A DNA stretch of 64,000 bases from Arsenophonus fragariae (lineage in GTDB: Bacteria > Pseudomonadota > Gammaproteobacteria > Enterobacterales > Enterobacteriaceae), in assembly GCA_047291315.1 (NCBI GenBank), contig JBDPYZ010000010.1, forward strand, positions 23,860 to 87,859. The letters are read 5' to 3'. This document shows positions 20,238 through 29,351 of this stretch, in pieces. Below the pieces are notes generated by a model, which did not search any database, was not told where the DNA came from, and was given only the letters and a program-made list of their open reading frames with translations. A program made the translations under genes and the position numbers. Numbering within the stretch: the stretch's first letter is position 1; each line of letters opens with the position of its first letter.

Positions 20238-20302
20238 TTTATCTCGGATCGGTATTAATTTCAGTAATACAATGTTAGGATCAGCTCACTATCCGAGATA
20301 AA
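20238..20302. repeat. 12-bp inverted repeat between arsR and smvA remnants
   Basis: TTTATCTCGGAT at 20238-20249 and ATCCGAGATAAA at 20291-20302 are perfect inverse complements with a 41-nt spacer. They lie just upstream of the arsR start. They could be a hairpin, two halves of an operator, or the ends of a lost small element. Nothing else supports any of these. Confidence 0.6.
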
Positions 20303-20386
20303 ACAACGCTAACAACTGGCTTTATAAAAAAACAATCACTCAAACTTATAGCGAGATCTAAAACAGCACAAAAATTCATATAATCA

Positions 20387-21866
20387 TCATGATTTTTTGA
20401 TTAAATGGCACAACATACGTTGTAAAATCACAGTGCTAACTAACAATATGCAAACAATCGTAATAAGAACAACAATAAAAAAAGTATCAAAGGCTTTGCT
20501 CGCTTCCATTATCAGTGCCTGAGCCTGATCTTTATCCATCGTTGATGCCAAGTTCAATGCTTCATCAATACTGTCATAAATGCGCGCATCAATGGTGACC
20601 TGATCGGGAACAAAAAGAGTATAATTATAAATCGCTGTCATCATTCCACCCAATATTGTAACGCTTAATACACTACCCAATTCATAAGCGACGTCTTCAA
20701 TAAAAGCTGCCACCTGACTTTTCATCAGGTGTATTGAGGATAATAGTGGTAGATTCAGAGGTAAATACCATTCCCATCCCGCTACCAATAATAAATAAAT
20801 TAATCAACAATAAAGTAAGATAGCTATGATAAAATAGGAATCCCTATTACTCCAATCAGCGCTAATATAAAACCTACCACTGTTGTTAATCTCTCGCCAA
20901 AACGGGGTAACAGTAAACCTGCTAATGGTGATGCAAGTACGGAACAGATTGGTATGGAAAGGATACAAAGTGCCGCTTGTAACGGTGTGAGTCCAAGTAC
21001 TAACTGCAAGCGTTGACTTAAAACTAATTCAATGCTAACAATCACACTCATGGTAATAACAGCAATAATTACCCCTGCTGAAAACAATCGGTTACTAAAT
21101 AAAGAAAAATCAAGCATTGGTCGAGTTTGTTTACGCTGGCGTAATACAAAAAATAGCATTAAAGATGACACCAATAAAGGCAGCAGCACAAAATTCAACC
21201 AAAGAAAAAGTAGATTTACTTAACTATTTTAATGCATAAATCAGCCCAACTAAACCAACTAAGATTAATAATGAGCCTAGAAAGTCAATAGCGCGCTTGT
21301 TTGTTCCACCACAGCTAGGGATCAAGCTCACTGAAAAAAGCAGTACCAACATAACAACAACAACAACATTAATTAAAAATACCGATCTCCACCAAAAATA
21401 TTCCAGTAATAAACTACCAACTAAAGGACCGACCGCAGCTCTAGCGGCCGGTGACCAAATACCAATCGCTAGGGATCGTTCCTGAGGCTCAGTAAATATA
21501 TGCCGAACAATTAATAAGATTGCTGGCATTATCATAGCGGCACCTACAGCCCCAAAAACTCTGGCAGCAATCAAACTTTCTGAATTAGGCTATAATGCGG
21601 CACAAAGTGAAGCTAATGCAAAAAGGGGTAAACCAGTGACAAGCATTTTTTATGACCAATGTGATCACTTAGCATACCAGCGGCAGGCAATAATCCGGCA
21701 ACTACCAATGGATAAGCATTAATAATACATAATTTCTCAGATGGGGTTTATGGATTAAAGTAGGCAATACTGTACAAAGCTCTGTCATATTAATGACAAT
21801 TAAGAAAAGAGCACTAGAAATTAAAAGGAGCGCTATCCACCTTCGATTATCAAGAGTATTAACCAT
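20387..21866 (-). pseudogene. smvA: smvA, MFS (DHA2, 14-TM) biocide/methyl viologen efflux pump, inactivated
   Basis: Starts MVNTLDNRRWIALLLISSA at 21866 and is represented over nearly the whole length of SmvA (about 495 codons), but in several frames. AAMIMPAILLIVRHIF is motif C-like, SLLLEYFWWRSVFLINV follows, then the C-terminal block with SQVAAFIEDVAYELGSVL and LGGMMTAIYN. At least three frameshifts or stops break it. SmvA exports cationic biocides such as chlorhexidine and methyl viologen from the inner membrane. The divergent TetR gene at 21979 is the usual smvR partner. Confidence 0.85.
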
Positions 21867-21944
21867 AAAAAATCTCTATTTAGAAAAAAATTATGTAGTA
21901 TGTTCATCTGCTATAATATTAGAATTAAGGTTACTATATTAATC

Positions 21945-21954
21945 CATACGTATG
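21945..21954. promoter_or_regulatory. Palindrome between smvA and smvR, candidate SmvR operator
   Basis: CATACGTATG is a perfect 10-bp palindrome in the 112-bp divergent intergenic region, 25 bases before the smvR start. TetR-family repressors usually bind such palindromes between divergent regulator and pump genes. That it is the SmvR site is inference from position. Confidence 0.5.
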
Positions 21955-21978
21955 TATTTTAAAGGAGGTTTCATTTAA

Positions 21979-22492
21979 TGGAGCGTCAAAGAAGCATAGA
22001 CAGAGATAAAGTATTTAGATGTAGCCGAAAATATTGTTCACCAACAGGGCGTCACTGCGCTGACCCTCGATGCAAAGGCAAAAGCAATGGCAATTTCTAA
22101 AGGAGGGGTTCAGTATTGTTTCGGTAATAAAGAAGCCTTGATTGACGCAATATTTGTTCGCTGGGAAACAGCTTACACAAATAGTTCAGCCGAAAATCGG
22201 GTAATAGCACACATGAGGGCAACATACCGCTTTGAGCAAACTTCTAATACTAAAAGCGCAGGTTTAATTGCTGCATTACTGCAAACACCGGAATATCTTA
22301 ATAGTATCGTGAACGTATTGGTATCGCTAAATTAGATACTTCAACAGAAGCAGGAAGACGTTCTCGACTTATCTTTTTCGCCACACAGAGAGAACATTTA
22401 TTTTACGTGCTTTTGGATTTATGGAGATTAATCAGCAAGAATGGGATAAAATATTCACTGATATCGAAATGTTTTTATCCTCAAAAATATAA
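21979..22492 (+). pseudogene. smvR: smvR, TetR-family repressor of smvA, inactivated
   Basis: An AAAGGAGG ribosome-binding site precedes the ATG at 21979. The start (MERQRSIDRDKV) is soon out of frame. Homology continues in another frame as VAENIVHQQGVTALTLDA, then the TetR recognition-helix region MAISKGGVQYCFGNKEALIDA. A later break leaves the ligand-binding domain in pieces ending IEMFLSSKI. TetR repressors of this kind control the divergent pump. Regulator and pump have both decayed, so the whole unit is lost. Confidence 0.8.
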
Positions 22493-22628
22493 AAAATAAA
22501 ATTTAAATACTATAAAGATAGTGAATATAGTTAATTTGTCTATATATTTAATCATTATATATATTTGATTGATCTCTTATAATAAATATTGTTAGTATTC
22601 TACAGTAATATAACTCTAGGTAACAATT

Positions 22629-23438
22629 ATGATTGTTAATCCCGCTTTATCTATCGAACTAAATACTGAAACAAAACTTATTAATAAGATTACTAATGCT
22701 TCTGAAAATTATGTTAGTTTTAGTGATAAAGGAAAATTATTATTATCCATAATAACTTTAGGGATAAGTTATATTATAATATGTTTAATTAAAGATCATA
22801 AAAAAGAAAAATATAGAACTGAATGTATTCAGATAACTAAGCTTTTACTATCCTCTCTCAATAACCTTGAAAAGGAACAAAGTGAAGAAAAATTTATACT
22901 AACTCCATTACCTAAAGGTGAAAAATTAAAATTAACGCAAAAGTTTTCTAATAACGAAAACAGATACCAAACTATTATCAAAGATAAAAAAGTTCGTGTT
23001 TTTCACTTGGGTCAATATAATAAAAGTAAATCCTATGTTAATAAGACCTTTGAGGAAATAAAAAATCTTTTAGTTAGTAATATTTTGAAACATGAAAAAG
23101 GACATGTGATAGTTATCTTAAAAATAAATAAACCTAATGAACTGATAATATATAACAAAAAAACTATCGATGCTAAACTGAGAGAAACCCACAAATATAG
23201 ATATACTAGTTTATATTTTATTGAGGAAAAAAATAGTTTTACTAATAGACATTTAATATTAGGCATTATTTCACCTTCTGAGAAAATATTCTTATTAAGC
23301 CCATCAAGCGATGATGATAGAAATATTTATTGCAATACCAATATAAAATATGTTAAGCTTAATTTAACCTCTAAAGAGGCTAAAATCCATGATCATGAAG
23401 AAAAGATTAAATTAATAAAAATTTTTATGGACACCTAA
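22629..23438 (+). CDS. Unknown protein with one N-terminal hydrophobic segment; candidate secreted effector
   Basis: 269 residues, Lys- and Asn-rich, open. There is one hydrophobic segment at about residues 37-54 (LLLSIITLGISYIIICLI) flanked by lysines. A central lysine-rich region follows, then a beta-rich C-terminal part with HVIVILKINK near 160, TSLYFIEEKN near 192 and RHLILGIISPSEKIFLLSP near 205. I do not recognise a family. The N-terminus is not a cleavable signal peptide, since the hydrophobic part starts too late. Location among other effector-like genes, absence from core synteny and very low G+C suggest horizontal origin and export, which is inference only. The start is the only reasonable ATG, with a weak site (TAGGTAAC) upstream. 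Confidence 0.6.
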   Translation: MIVNPALSIELNTETKLINKITNASENYVSFSDKGKLLLSIITLGISYIIICLIKDHKKEKYRTECIQITKLLLSSLNNLEKEQSEEKFILTPLPKGEKLKLTQKFSNNENRYQTIIKDKKVRVFHLGQYNKSKSYVNKTFEEIKNLLVSNILKHEKGHVIVILKINKPNELIIYNKKTIDAKLRETHKYRYTSLYFIEEKNSFTNRHLILGIISPSEKIFLLSPSSDDDRNIYCNTNIKYVKLNLTSKEAKIHDHEEKIKLIKIFMDT

Positions 23439-24087
23439 TAAATAACTCAAATAAAAAGTATACCGGCTAAGAATGTATGTATTCAAAATACTATAAAATC
23501 CCTTTGCCCAATATGTAAAATTACTACAATCGCTCAAAATATTAATCAAGAAAGAAAAGATAGCATTTTTAGGAAATATCAATCATGACATTTTAGAAAA
23601 GACTAATGTTATTGAAGATAAAATCATCAAAAAAAAGCTAATAATAAAAATTACAGTAAGGCATTAAATCCATTTAGTGAATAATTAAAATAAGAATCTA
23701 ACAATAATAGATGATATACTGAATCATAGACAACAATCTAACCCGATAAAAACTAACAAAGATAATTAAAAGCCATATTTTATTATGGTAATTTTTATTT
23801 TACTAATAAATATATTTTTATTTATTTTTACAAACGGTAAAGATATAAAAAATATCTTTAATTTAAAAATTACATTCAATATATTAGTTTCGCATAACAA
23901 AATAATGAATATAATCATCAATATTTATAATTAATTAAACGATTGAATATAAAAAATTTTAATCCATTTTTATAATACATAACAATTTTACAGCTTATAT
24001 AATTTAGATGATGTTAATAATTTTACTTAAATTTTTCGCGGATTGTATTAAACAACAAAAAACCAAAACTAAGACTTCACTGACTTT
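23439..24087. other. AT-rich region, possibly decayed coding sequence
   Basis: No convincing gene. Short open stretches near 23490-23665 on the plus strand, in two frames, suggest an eroded gene but are too short to identify. The last part must hold the promoter of the gene at 24100. Confidence 0.35.
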
Positions 24088-24099
24088 TTGGAGGATATT

Positions 24100-25344
24100 A
24101 TGGCAATAAGTTTTTCTCTAGTAAAAACACCACTAACAATAAGTGATAACAAGTTTAATCAGATTTTGGGCGCTAATAGCTTAAATGAAGCAACCAAAAT
24201 AAAAAATGTATCCGATTTTATTGACTCCATAATCGATTGGTTTAAAGGAGGCATCAAACGTCAAAAAATAGAACAACTGTTTGAAATTATCCAAAATGTA
24301 AAGAATACTGATGTTTTTAATCCCGAATCAAATCGGTTGGAAACATTTATCGAACTTAGAAAAATTGCGCTTCCCAAGTACCACAATCAATTTAAATTAG
24401 AAATTACACCAAAAGATGCTAATGAAGACTGGGGATATAAACTAAAAGTAGGAGACTTTACCTTATATAACTGCGATAAAGTTTATGAAAAAACGAAAAA
24501 TATTGATGAGAGAGATAAATTAGCTGATTTTCATGTTAAAAATATTTGTATGAAATTAGAAGAAGCACTCTCTGTAGAAAATCCCGATATTAAGCAACTG
24601 TTAAATTTCACTATTAAATGTTCAGGCGGTAGCGAGAAAAATCAAAATATGTTGCGACAAAAATTAGACGACATTGCTTATAGTAAAGATAATTATCTTG
24701 GCACCAAAGACAGTAACAAACCTAATGAATTTATTGCATCATTTAAAAATGATAAACAACTGGTATTTTCAAACAGTGCTGACCAATTAGAGAACAATTT
24801 CTTGAAAAATACATTAGTTAGCGAAGACTATAATAATCTGCGAGAGGTGTTTTTCAATCAATATACAAGCGAAAATAATCCTCTCTTTATAGATATACTG
24901 CAACAAACGAAAACGAATTTTTATGATCCTATAACACAAGATGCTTTTTACCTAAGTGAACAACAACACTCTATGCTTAATGAAAAACTTAGCGCGATTA
25001 AAATTGGTGATAAGACACTTGATAAATTATGGGCGTTACCGTTAAATCAACCGGGTGAATATATAGATGATGATTTAAATTCAGATTTTAATAGCTTTCT
25101 TTTTAATAACAAAATGTTGCATGAAAATTTTTATAATTCTGGATTAGAGTCTGATGATTTTGAATCAGATTTTGACGAGATAATTTCTAATAAACCTTTG
25201 TTTACAGAATCTACCATCGAGCCAAATACTGCTCAGATTGATTCAGTATTTGACTCTAGATATGAAAATGAAGGTTTATTCTCTAAAGATTATAAAACTA
25301 ACAAAGAGTACTATAGCTTCACGTCTGTTGAAAATGAAAGCTGA
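24100..25344 (+). CDS. Candidate type III effector with SPI-2-like N-terminal translocation domain
   Basis: 414 residues, hydrophilic and open. The ATG at 24100 follows GGAGG at 24090-24094; an upstream TTG would only add MEDI. Residues 38-51 (SDFIDSIIDWFKGG), a helical region, and FIELRKIALP at 83-92 followed by HNQFKLEI line up by eye with the N-termini of SifA and SifB (WEKIKDFF, FELKELA, RDRFQV). Those form the shared translocation domain of Salmonella SPI-2 effectors. The remaining 300 residues match no family I know. The last 80 are strongly acidic and rich in Asp, Glu, Ser and Asn (SGLESDDFESDFDEI). No signal peptide or membrane segment is seen. A hairpin follows at 25367, so it is likely monocistronic. 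The effector role is inference. Confidence 0.6.
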   Translation: MAISFSLVKTPLTISDNKFNQILGANSLNEATKIKNVSDFIDSIIDWFKGGIKRQKIEQLFEIIQNVKNTDVFNPESNRLETFIELRKIALPKYHNQFKLEITPKDANEDWGYKLKVGDFTLYNCDKVYEKTKNIDERDKLADFHVKNICMKLEEALSVENPDIKQLLNFTIKCSGGSEKNQNMLRQKLDDIAYSKDNYLGTKDSNKPNEFIASFKNDKQLVFSNSADQLENNFLKNTLVSEDYNNLREVFFNQYTSENNPLFIDILQQTKTNFYDPITQDAFYLSEQQHSMLNEKLSAIKIGDKTLDKLWALPLNQPGEYIDDDLNSDFNSFLFNNKMLHENFYNSGLESDDFESDFDEIISNKPLFTESTIEPNTAQIDSVFDSRYENEGLFSKDYKTNKEYYSFTSVENES

Positions 25345-25366
25345 CAGTTATTGATTATGGCTTTCA

Positions 25367-25391
25367 CCCCAGCCTATCAAAACAGCTGGGG
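25367..25391 (+). terminator. Hairpin after the 24.1-kb effector candidate
   Basis: CCCCAGC pairs perfectly with GCTGGGG across an 11-nt loop, the most GC-rich stem in this region. It lies 22 bp after the stop codon. The T-tract is poor (CTAAAATTATT). Confidence 0.65.
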
Positions 25392-25817
25392 CTAAAATTA
25401 TTCTCGCTGATTAAATAAAGATAATATGAAAATGCTGCCGCTATAATAGTAAAAAAGAAAGACTAAAATTCGAATATATATTTAAAATATCTTTTATTTC
25501 AATCGATTAGATACAAAATATTGATTGATTTCATTAATCTTCATTTAAGAAAAAATACACAGTATATTATATATTAGCAGAGTGAAATAATAACTTCAGT
25601 TTATTAGATAAAAACAATCTCTTTTGCCAATAATTTTTTAGCAATTTGAGTATTTTTCCACAATGCTCAAATTAAAAAATTATAGTAATAAATTAATTCT
25701 TTTTTATTATAACACTTATGCCATAACAAGTATTTGCTTGCTGTCAGCCATGAAAAAGAAATGATTGCTATTAGCAAACAATTGAACAACTATGTTGCCA
25801 TTAGATAAGGAGCCATA
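25392..25817. other. AT-rich gap before the Csu-type pilin remnant
   Basis: No coding potential is seen. It contains a ribosome-binding site, TAAGGAG, at about 25805-25811 for the pilin and presumably its former promoter. Confidence 0.35.
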
Positions 25818-26358
25818 ATGAAAGGTATACGTTTATTCTCAGTTATCGGCTGTTTGTTAGCCTCTCATTCGGCCCTGGCAGCCACCACAACCGAGACGGT
25901 TAATGTGACATTAACACTATCTAATTCCTGTGTTGTTAATAATTCAACTGCCACTTCAGGGATTGCCTTGGGAACTCTGGATTTTGGTACCCAACCCACC
26001 ACATTTAGTACACTCTCAACACAACTTACTAGTGGTAGTGGCTCAACATTTACAGTCTCCCCAAATGATCTCTATACCACCGTATTAACCAGTAATAATA
26101 AAACATATTTGGTACACTGCTCGGTACCACACCTCGTTATGTTAATTTAACCGATAACTCGGATGGCGTTTACACTAGTAACCCATTACCTACTCCGGAC
26201 ACTGCACTTGCCAATGACGTTCAACTCATCTCTTCACCGCCTACAAGAATAATTCAAGAACTTACACCTTATACGACCTAATCCAAGGCAATGGATCAAA
26301 TATGGGAATCAGTGCAGGAACCTATACTGACGTATTAACCGTAACATTATCCTGGTAA
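25818..26358 (+). pseudogene. Csu-type (spore coat U domain) pilin, frameshifted
   Basis: A perfect signal peptide (FSVIGCLLASHSALA) is followed by TTTETVNVTLTLSNSCVVN and ALGTLDFGTQPTTFS, typical of spore-coat-protein-U domain pilins in archaic (Csu-like) chaperone-usher systems. The frame breaks after YLVHCSV at about 26120. The sequence then continues in another frame (TPRYVNLTDNSDGVY, ANDVQLISS) and ends near 26358 after another break. The protein would have been a periplasm-exported pilus subunit. Confidence 0.8.
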
Positions 26359-26375
26359 TCATAAAAGAATACAAT

Positions 26376-27000
26376 ATGATCAATGTTTCGCAACTCACTT
26401 TAAGCTATTTTTCGACCCTATGATTATTGACCTTATTATTCTTCGCGCCCTCAGCACAGTCCTCTAACCATGTAATGATTTGGCCAATGAATCCAGTATT
26501 AACTGCCAACGATAATGCGACTGAATTCTGGATCGAAAATAAAGGTGCCGAATCAATGACTATACAGATCAGAGTGATCGGCTGGCAAAAAACACGCCTA
26601 TGGCATGAGCGTCGCTGCTTTGCAGCTCCAATCCGAGGCAACGCCCTTTTCATTTTTTATACTCTGCGCTATGTATATTCCGCGACCGACTAAACTACTC
26701 TTTCAATACGATGACGGTTAGAATCAATTCCTCGACAAACATGGCGATAATGTTAGTGAAATGGGCTCAACTTTCTATCGAACATGCTCGCCTGGGTATC
26801 TTGCCATGGGCGTTATTCGTTATTGTTATTTTTGTCAAAATTGTAAATCAAAGCCTGCGGTCTTAAAAACCACTGAGCAGCTAGTTGCCCAAGCAACGCC
26901 ACATTATCCTGATTGTGATTGGCAACACATCACCTTTACAATGCCCTCACTTGCTTTGGCCCGCTTTTTTGGCAACAATAGCCACCCTTAATCAACTTTT
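26376..27000 (+). pseudogene. Csu-type pilus chaperone, degraded
   Basis: Starts MINVSQLTLSYFSTL-stop and then SNHVMIWPMNPVLTAND, ATEFWIENKGAESMTIQIRV and IGWQK. This matches the first strands of archaic chaperones such as CsuC, which have the same IWP...VQIRVFxW pattern. Past about 26600 similarity fades into mixed frames and cannot be followed with confidence. It lies 17 bp after the pilin remnant, as in csu operons. The 3' boundary is a guess. Confidence 0.6.
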
Positions 27001-28134
27001 TCGCTGGCAACGCATGCCTTGCTCCGCTTTCCTTCGCCCGTAAAGTGCATCAATTGGTATCTTCTGGGCACTCATGCTTATTCAAACAACTTAATCAACA
27101 TCACCATATTCGACGATGAGTTGACCTACAACACGGCCTTTTTCTTTAAGAAAGTTATTTTTGTACCTAACTTTTTAGCCATATTCCGACTGATGAGACA
27201 TCGATACCTTGAAGCCCAATACCAACGCTATTGAAAAATTCATTTAGCAAAAAAGAACTGTGGTTGCCGGCGCAATGTCCGATTAAAAACTGCCTCTCAT
27301 CTGGCTGTCATCACTATTGTAATATCAGCCAACAGCATCGACATAAAATTTTATCGCAAGAGAAGATGCTCTGTCAACCACTTGGCATAAAAATGATCAT
27401 ACCATGGTTTTTAGCAGAATCCGCGGAAGTTTATTGCTAAAGTCTATCGAAACGTTGAGAAATGATAGCACCACGATAAACCGAGGGTTTGCCGCGTTAA
27501 TGAAAAGGAGAGCTTTTTAAAATACCGATCCGCTACAAATACTGTGAATCGACTGCGATTTGTCCGTCAAAAATGAGACAAAAACGACCTTTTATTGTCC
27601 AAAGGCGAGAGAAAATAATTGAAAAACGATGTCACAAGCCGCAACCTAAGATTGAATTATTGATCTATAATTCGGCGTTTAGGTGATAAATTACTCACAT
27701 TGATGGTTTCATCGCCAGCCAAAGAATAAAACTAACACGATTTTGAAGTTGTTACCACAACAAAATACTGCAATCACCTAATCGAAAGTTAATCCAGTTT
27801 CCTAACCATGAACAAAATAAAGGCTATTTAAGTAACAATAACTAATATAAATTTAAAAGCCTTATTTATTTTATAAAACACTATAAAAAATAGACAATTT
27901 TAAAATACCTATTTATATCCAATAATATTGTTATAAATATTGCTAGAAAAATCGTCAATTTATTTATTATTTAATTTAATAGTTAGCTAATAATATTTTA
28001 GATAACTTAATAACCATTGAAAGAATAAAGTAATTAATTTTAATCAAAACTATCGCAACTCATCAAACAGCATATATACTCCAAACACAGTGACAACCGC
28101 CAACCTTTAGGCTGAGATGAATCTCAATAGTAGC
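27001..28134 (+). other. Decayed sequence, possibly the N-terminus of a Csu-type usher
   Basis: Around 27205-27285 short plus-strand frames give HRYLEAQYQRY and FSKKELWLPAQC, vaguely like the start of an archaic usher, the gene expected after the chaperone. Other parts are full of stops in all frames. After about 27800 the sequence becomes plain AT-rich non-coding DNA. No gene can be defended here. Confidence 0.3.
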
Positions 28135-29013
28135 CTAAGCTAAATTTCTAAATATCATCTCCTGAAATAAATATACCGGCTCACTGGAGGTAATTATTTT
28201 TTGTTTGATAAGTTCTACACAATTTTCTGAGTCATACTCCATTTTCTGCAAAAGATCTTCTAGATCTAATTTGGAATAATTATTAGGATTATCACCAAAA
28301 TCAATAGGATTGAATTTGCCTTCATAACTATCCCACAGGATATTATCTTTTTGTAAATCTGAATGAAAAATATTTTTTTCTGCGATACTCACCAACATAC
28401 TTCCAAATTTTTCAATCGCATCCGCCGGCAACGAATCTACCTTACTTAAGGGTATACCGGCAATTTTCTTCATTCTGACAAATAAATTTTCGTCATCATG
28501 ATAAATTTTTGAGCTGCCTTCACTGCCATAGTAATGACGAAAAAAAGCAATAGATTTTTCAATGGCACCAAACTCACTATCATCCAAGTCGTTATAGTTT
28601 TCATGGTATTTTTTCAGCACATAATTTTCATCACTATCTTGAAAAACTTCACCATCAACTCCTGAATGGATCGGGCGGTTAGCAAAATAAGATAAGGTAT
28701 GAACATTTCCATCTTGATCATTAACTTGCGCTTCAATGGGTACTATTTTGTATTGCTCTGCCCAATGCGGTATTTGTTCGTATTGAAGATAATGAATAGC
28801 AAATTCTAATGGGTTATGGCAACTATTTGCAGGAAAATTATATTTGGACAGTAATTCTTCCGTCCGCTTTCTGTTCTCGTAATTATCAATTCCACCATTA
28901 TTTTCAATAAGATAGTCTTCTGGTGTCATATTTCGACTAGTTGATGAAGAAGGAAAATTTGTACTACAGCCAGCGCTGTTTATTGCAGTATAACATGATA
29001 TGGAAAGGAGCAT
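28135..29013 (-). CDS. OspG/NleH-like protein kinase, candidate type III effector
   Basis: 292 residues, open. The first 110 are Ser/Asn-rich and unlike other proteins I know. The kinase core then follows: glycine-loop-like GVDGEVF at 118-124, the ATP-binding lysine in YVLKKY at 134-135, a hinge-like LFVRMKKIAGIPLS at 177-190, the catalytic loop HSDLQKDN at 217-224 (Asp219, Asn224), and PIDFG at 236-240 as the magnesium site. Layout and motifs (EVF, LKKY, YYGSE, G-PLS, PIDF) follow Shigella OspG and E. coli NleH. These are injected kinases that lack the activation-segment lobe and blunt host NF-kB signalling. HSD replaces the eukaryotic HRD, as in many non-RD kinases. The extra N-terminal region may carry the secretion signal. 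No chaperone gene is adjacent. Function is inferred from the family. Confidence 0.8.
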   Translation of the reverse strand: MLLSISCYTAINSAGCSTNFPSSSTSRNMTPEDYLIENNGGIDNYENRKRTEELLSKYNFPANSCHNPLEFAIHYLQYEQIPHWAEQYKIVPIEAQVNDQDGNVHTLSYFANRPIHSGVDGEVFQDSDENYVLKKYHENYNDLDDSEFGAIEKSIAFFRHYYGSEGSSKIYHDDENLFVRMKKIAGIPLSKVDSLPADAIEKFGSMLVSIAEKNIFHSDLQKDNILWDSYEGKFNPIDFGDNPNNYSKLDLEDLLQKMEYDSENCVELIKQKIITSSEPVYLFQEMIFRNLA

Positions 29014-29351
29014 AGTCTATTAATCCTATTGTTACTCTTATGGTTATATTTATCAATAACTTCCAGAACCGATAACTATATTACTATAACCATTTTTATG
29101 TAAAAAAATAGAAAAATGTAAATAAAAATAACATAACTGATAAAAATTCAATCGCAATTTCTATGCAAAAATTTTATTAATCCAGAAATATTAATAAAAT
29201 CACAAGAAATAATTTATTGTTTTTAACAAAAACAAAGCAATAATCTTTTAATAATCATAAATCATATTAAAAGTAAGCAAATAAATTAAATTATTCATAA
29301 CAATCCAAAGAAATTCTTATACGGTTATAACCTTATTTTTTTGTTTGTCTG
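29014..29351. other. AT-rich intergenic region between mnmE and the kinase gene
   Basis: No genes are seen. It marks the border between the accessory zone and the conserved dnaA-region block. It must hold the promoter of the kinase gene at its left edge; the ribosome-binding site there is weak (GGATTAATAG). Confidence 0.4.

Noticed and set aside
23033..23266. Minus-strand hydrophobic frame inside the 22.6-kb gene
   Set aside because: It is the antisense of a Lys/Asn-rich gene, which gives artificial Leu/Phe-rich products.
26405..26653. Minus-strand open frame over the Csu chaperone remnant
   Set aside because: The plus strand carries clear chaperone motifs, and the minus frame has no family features.
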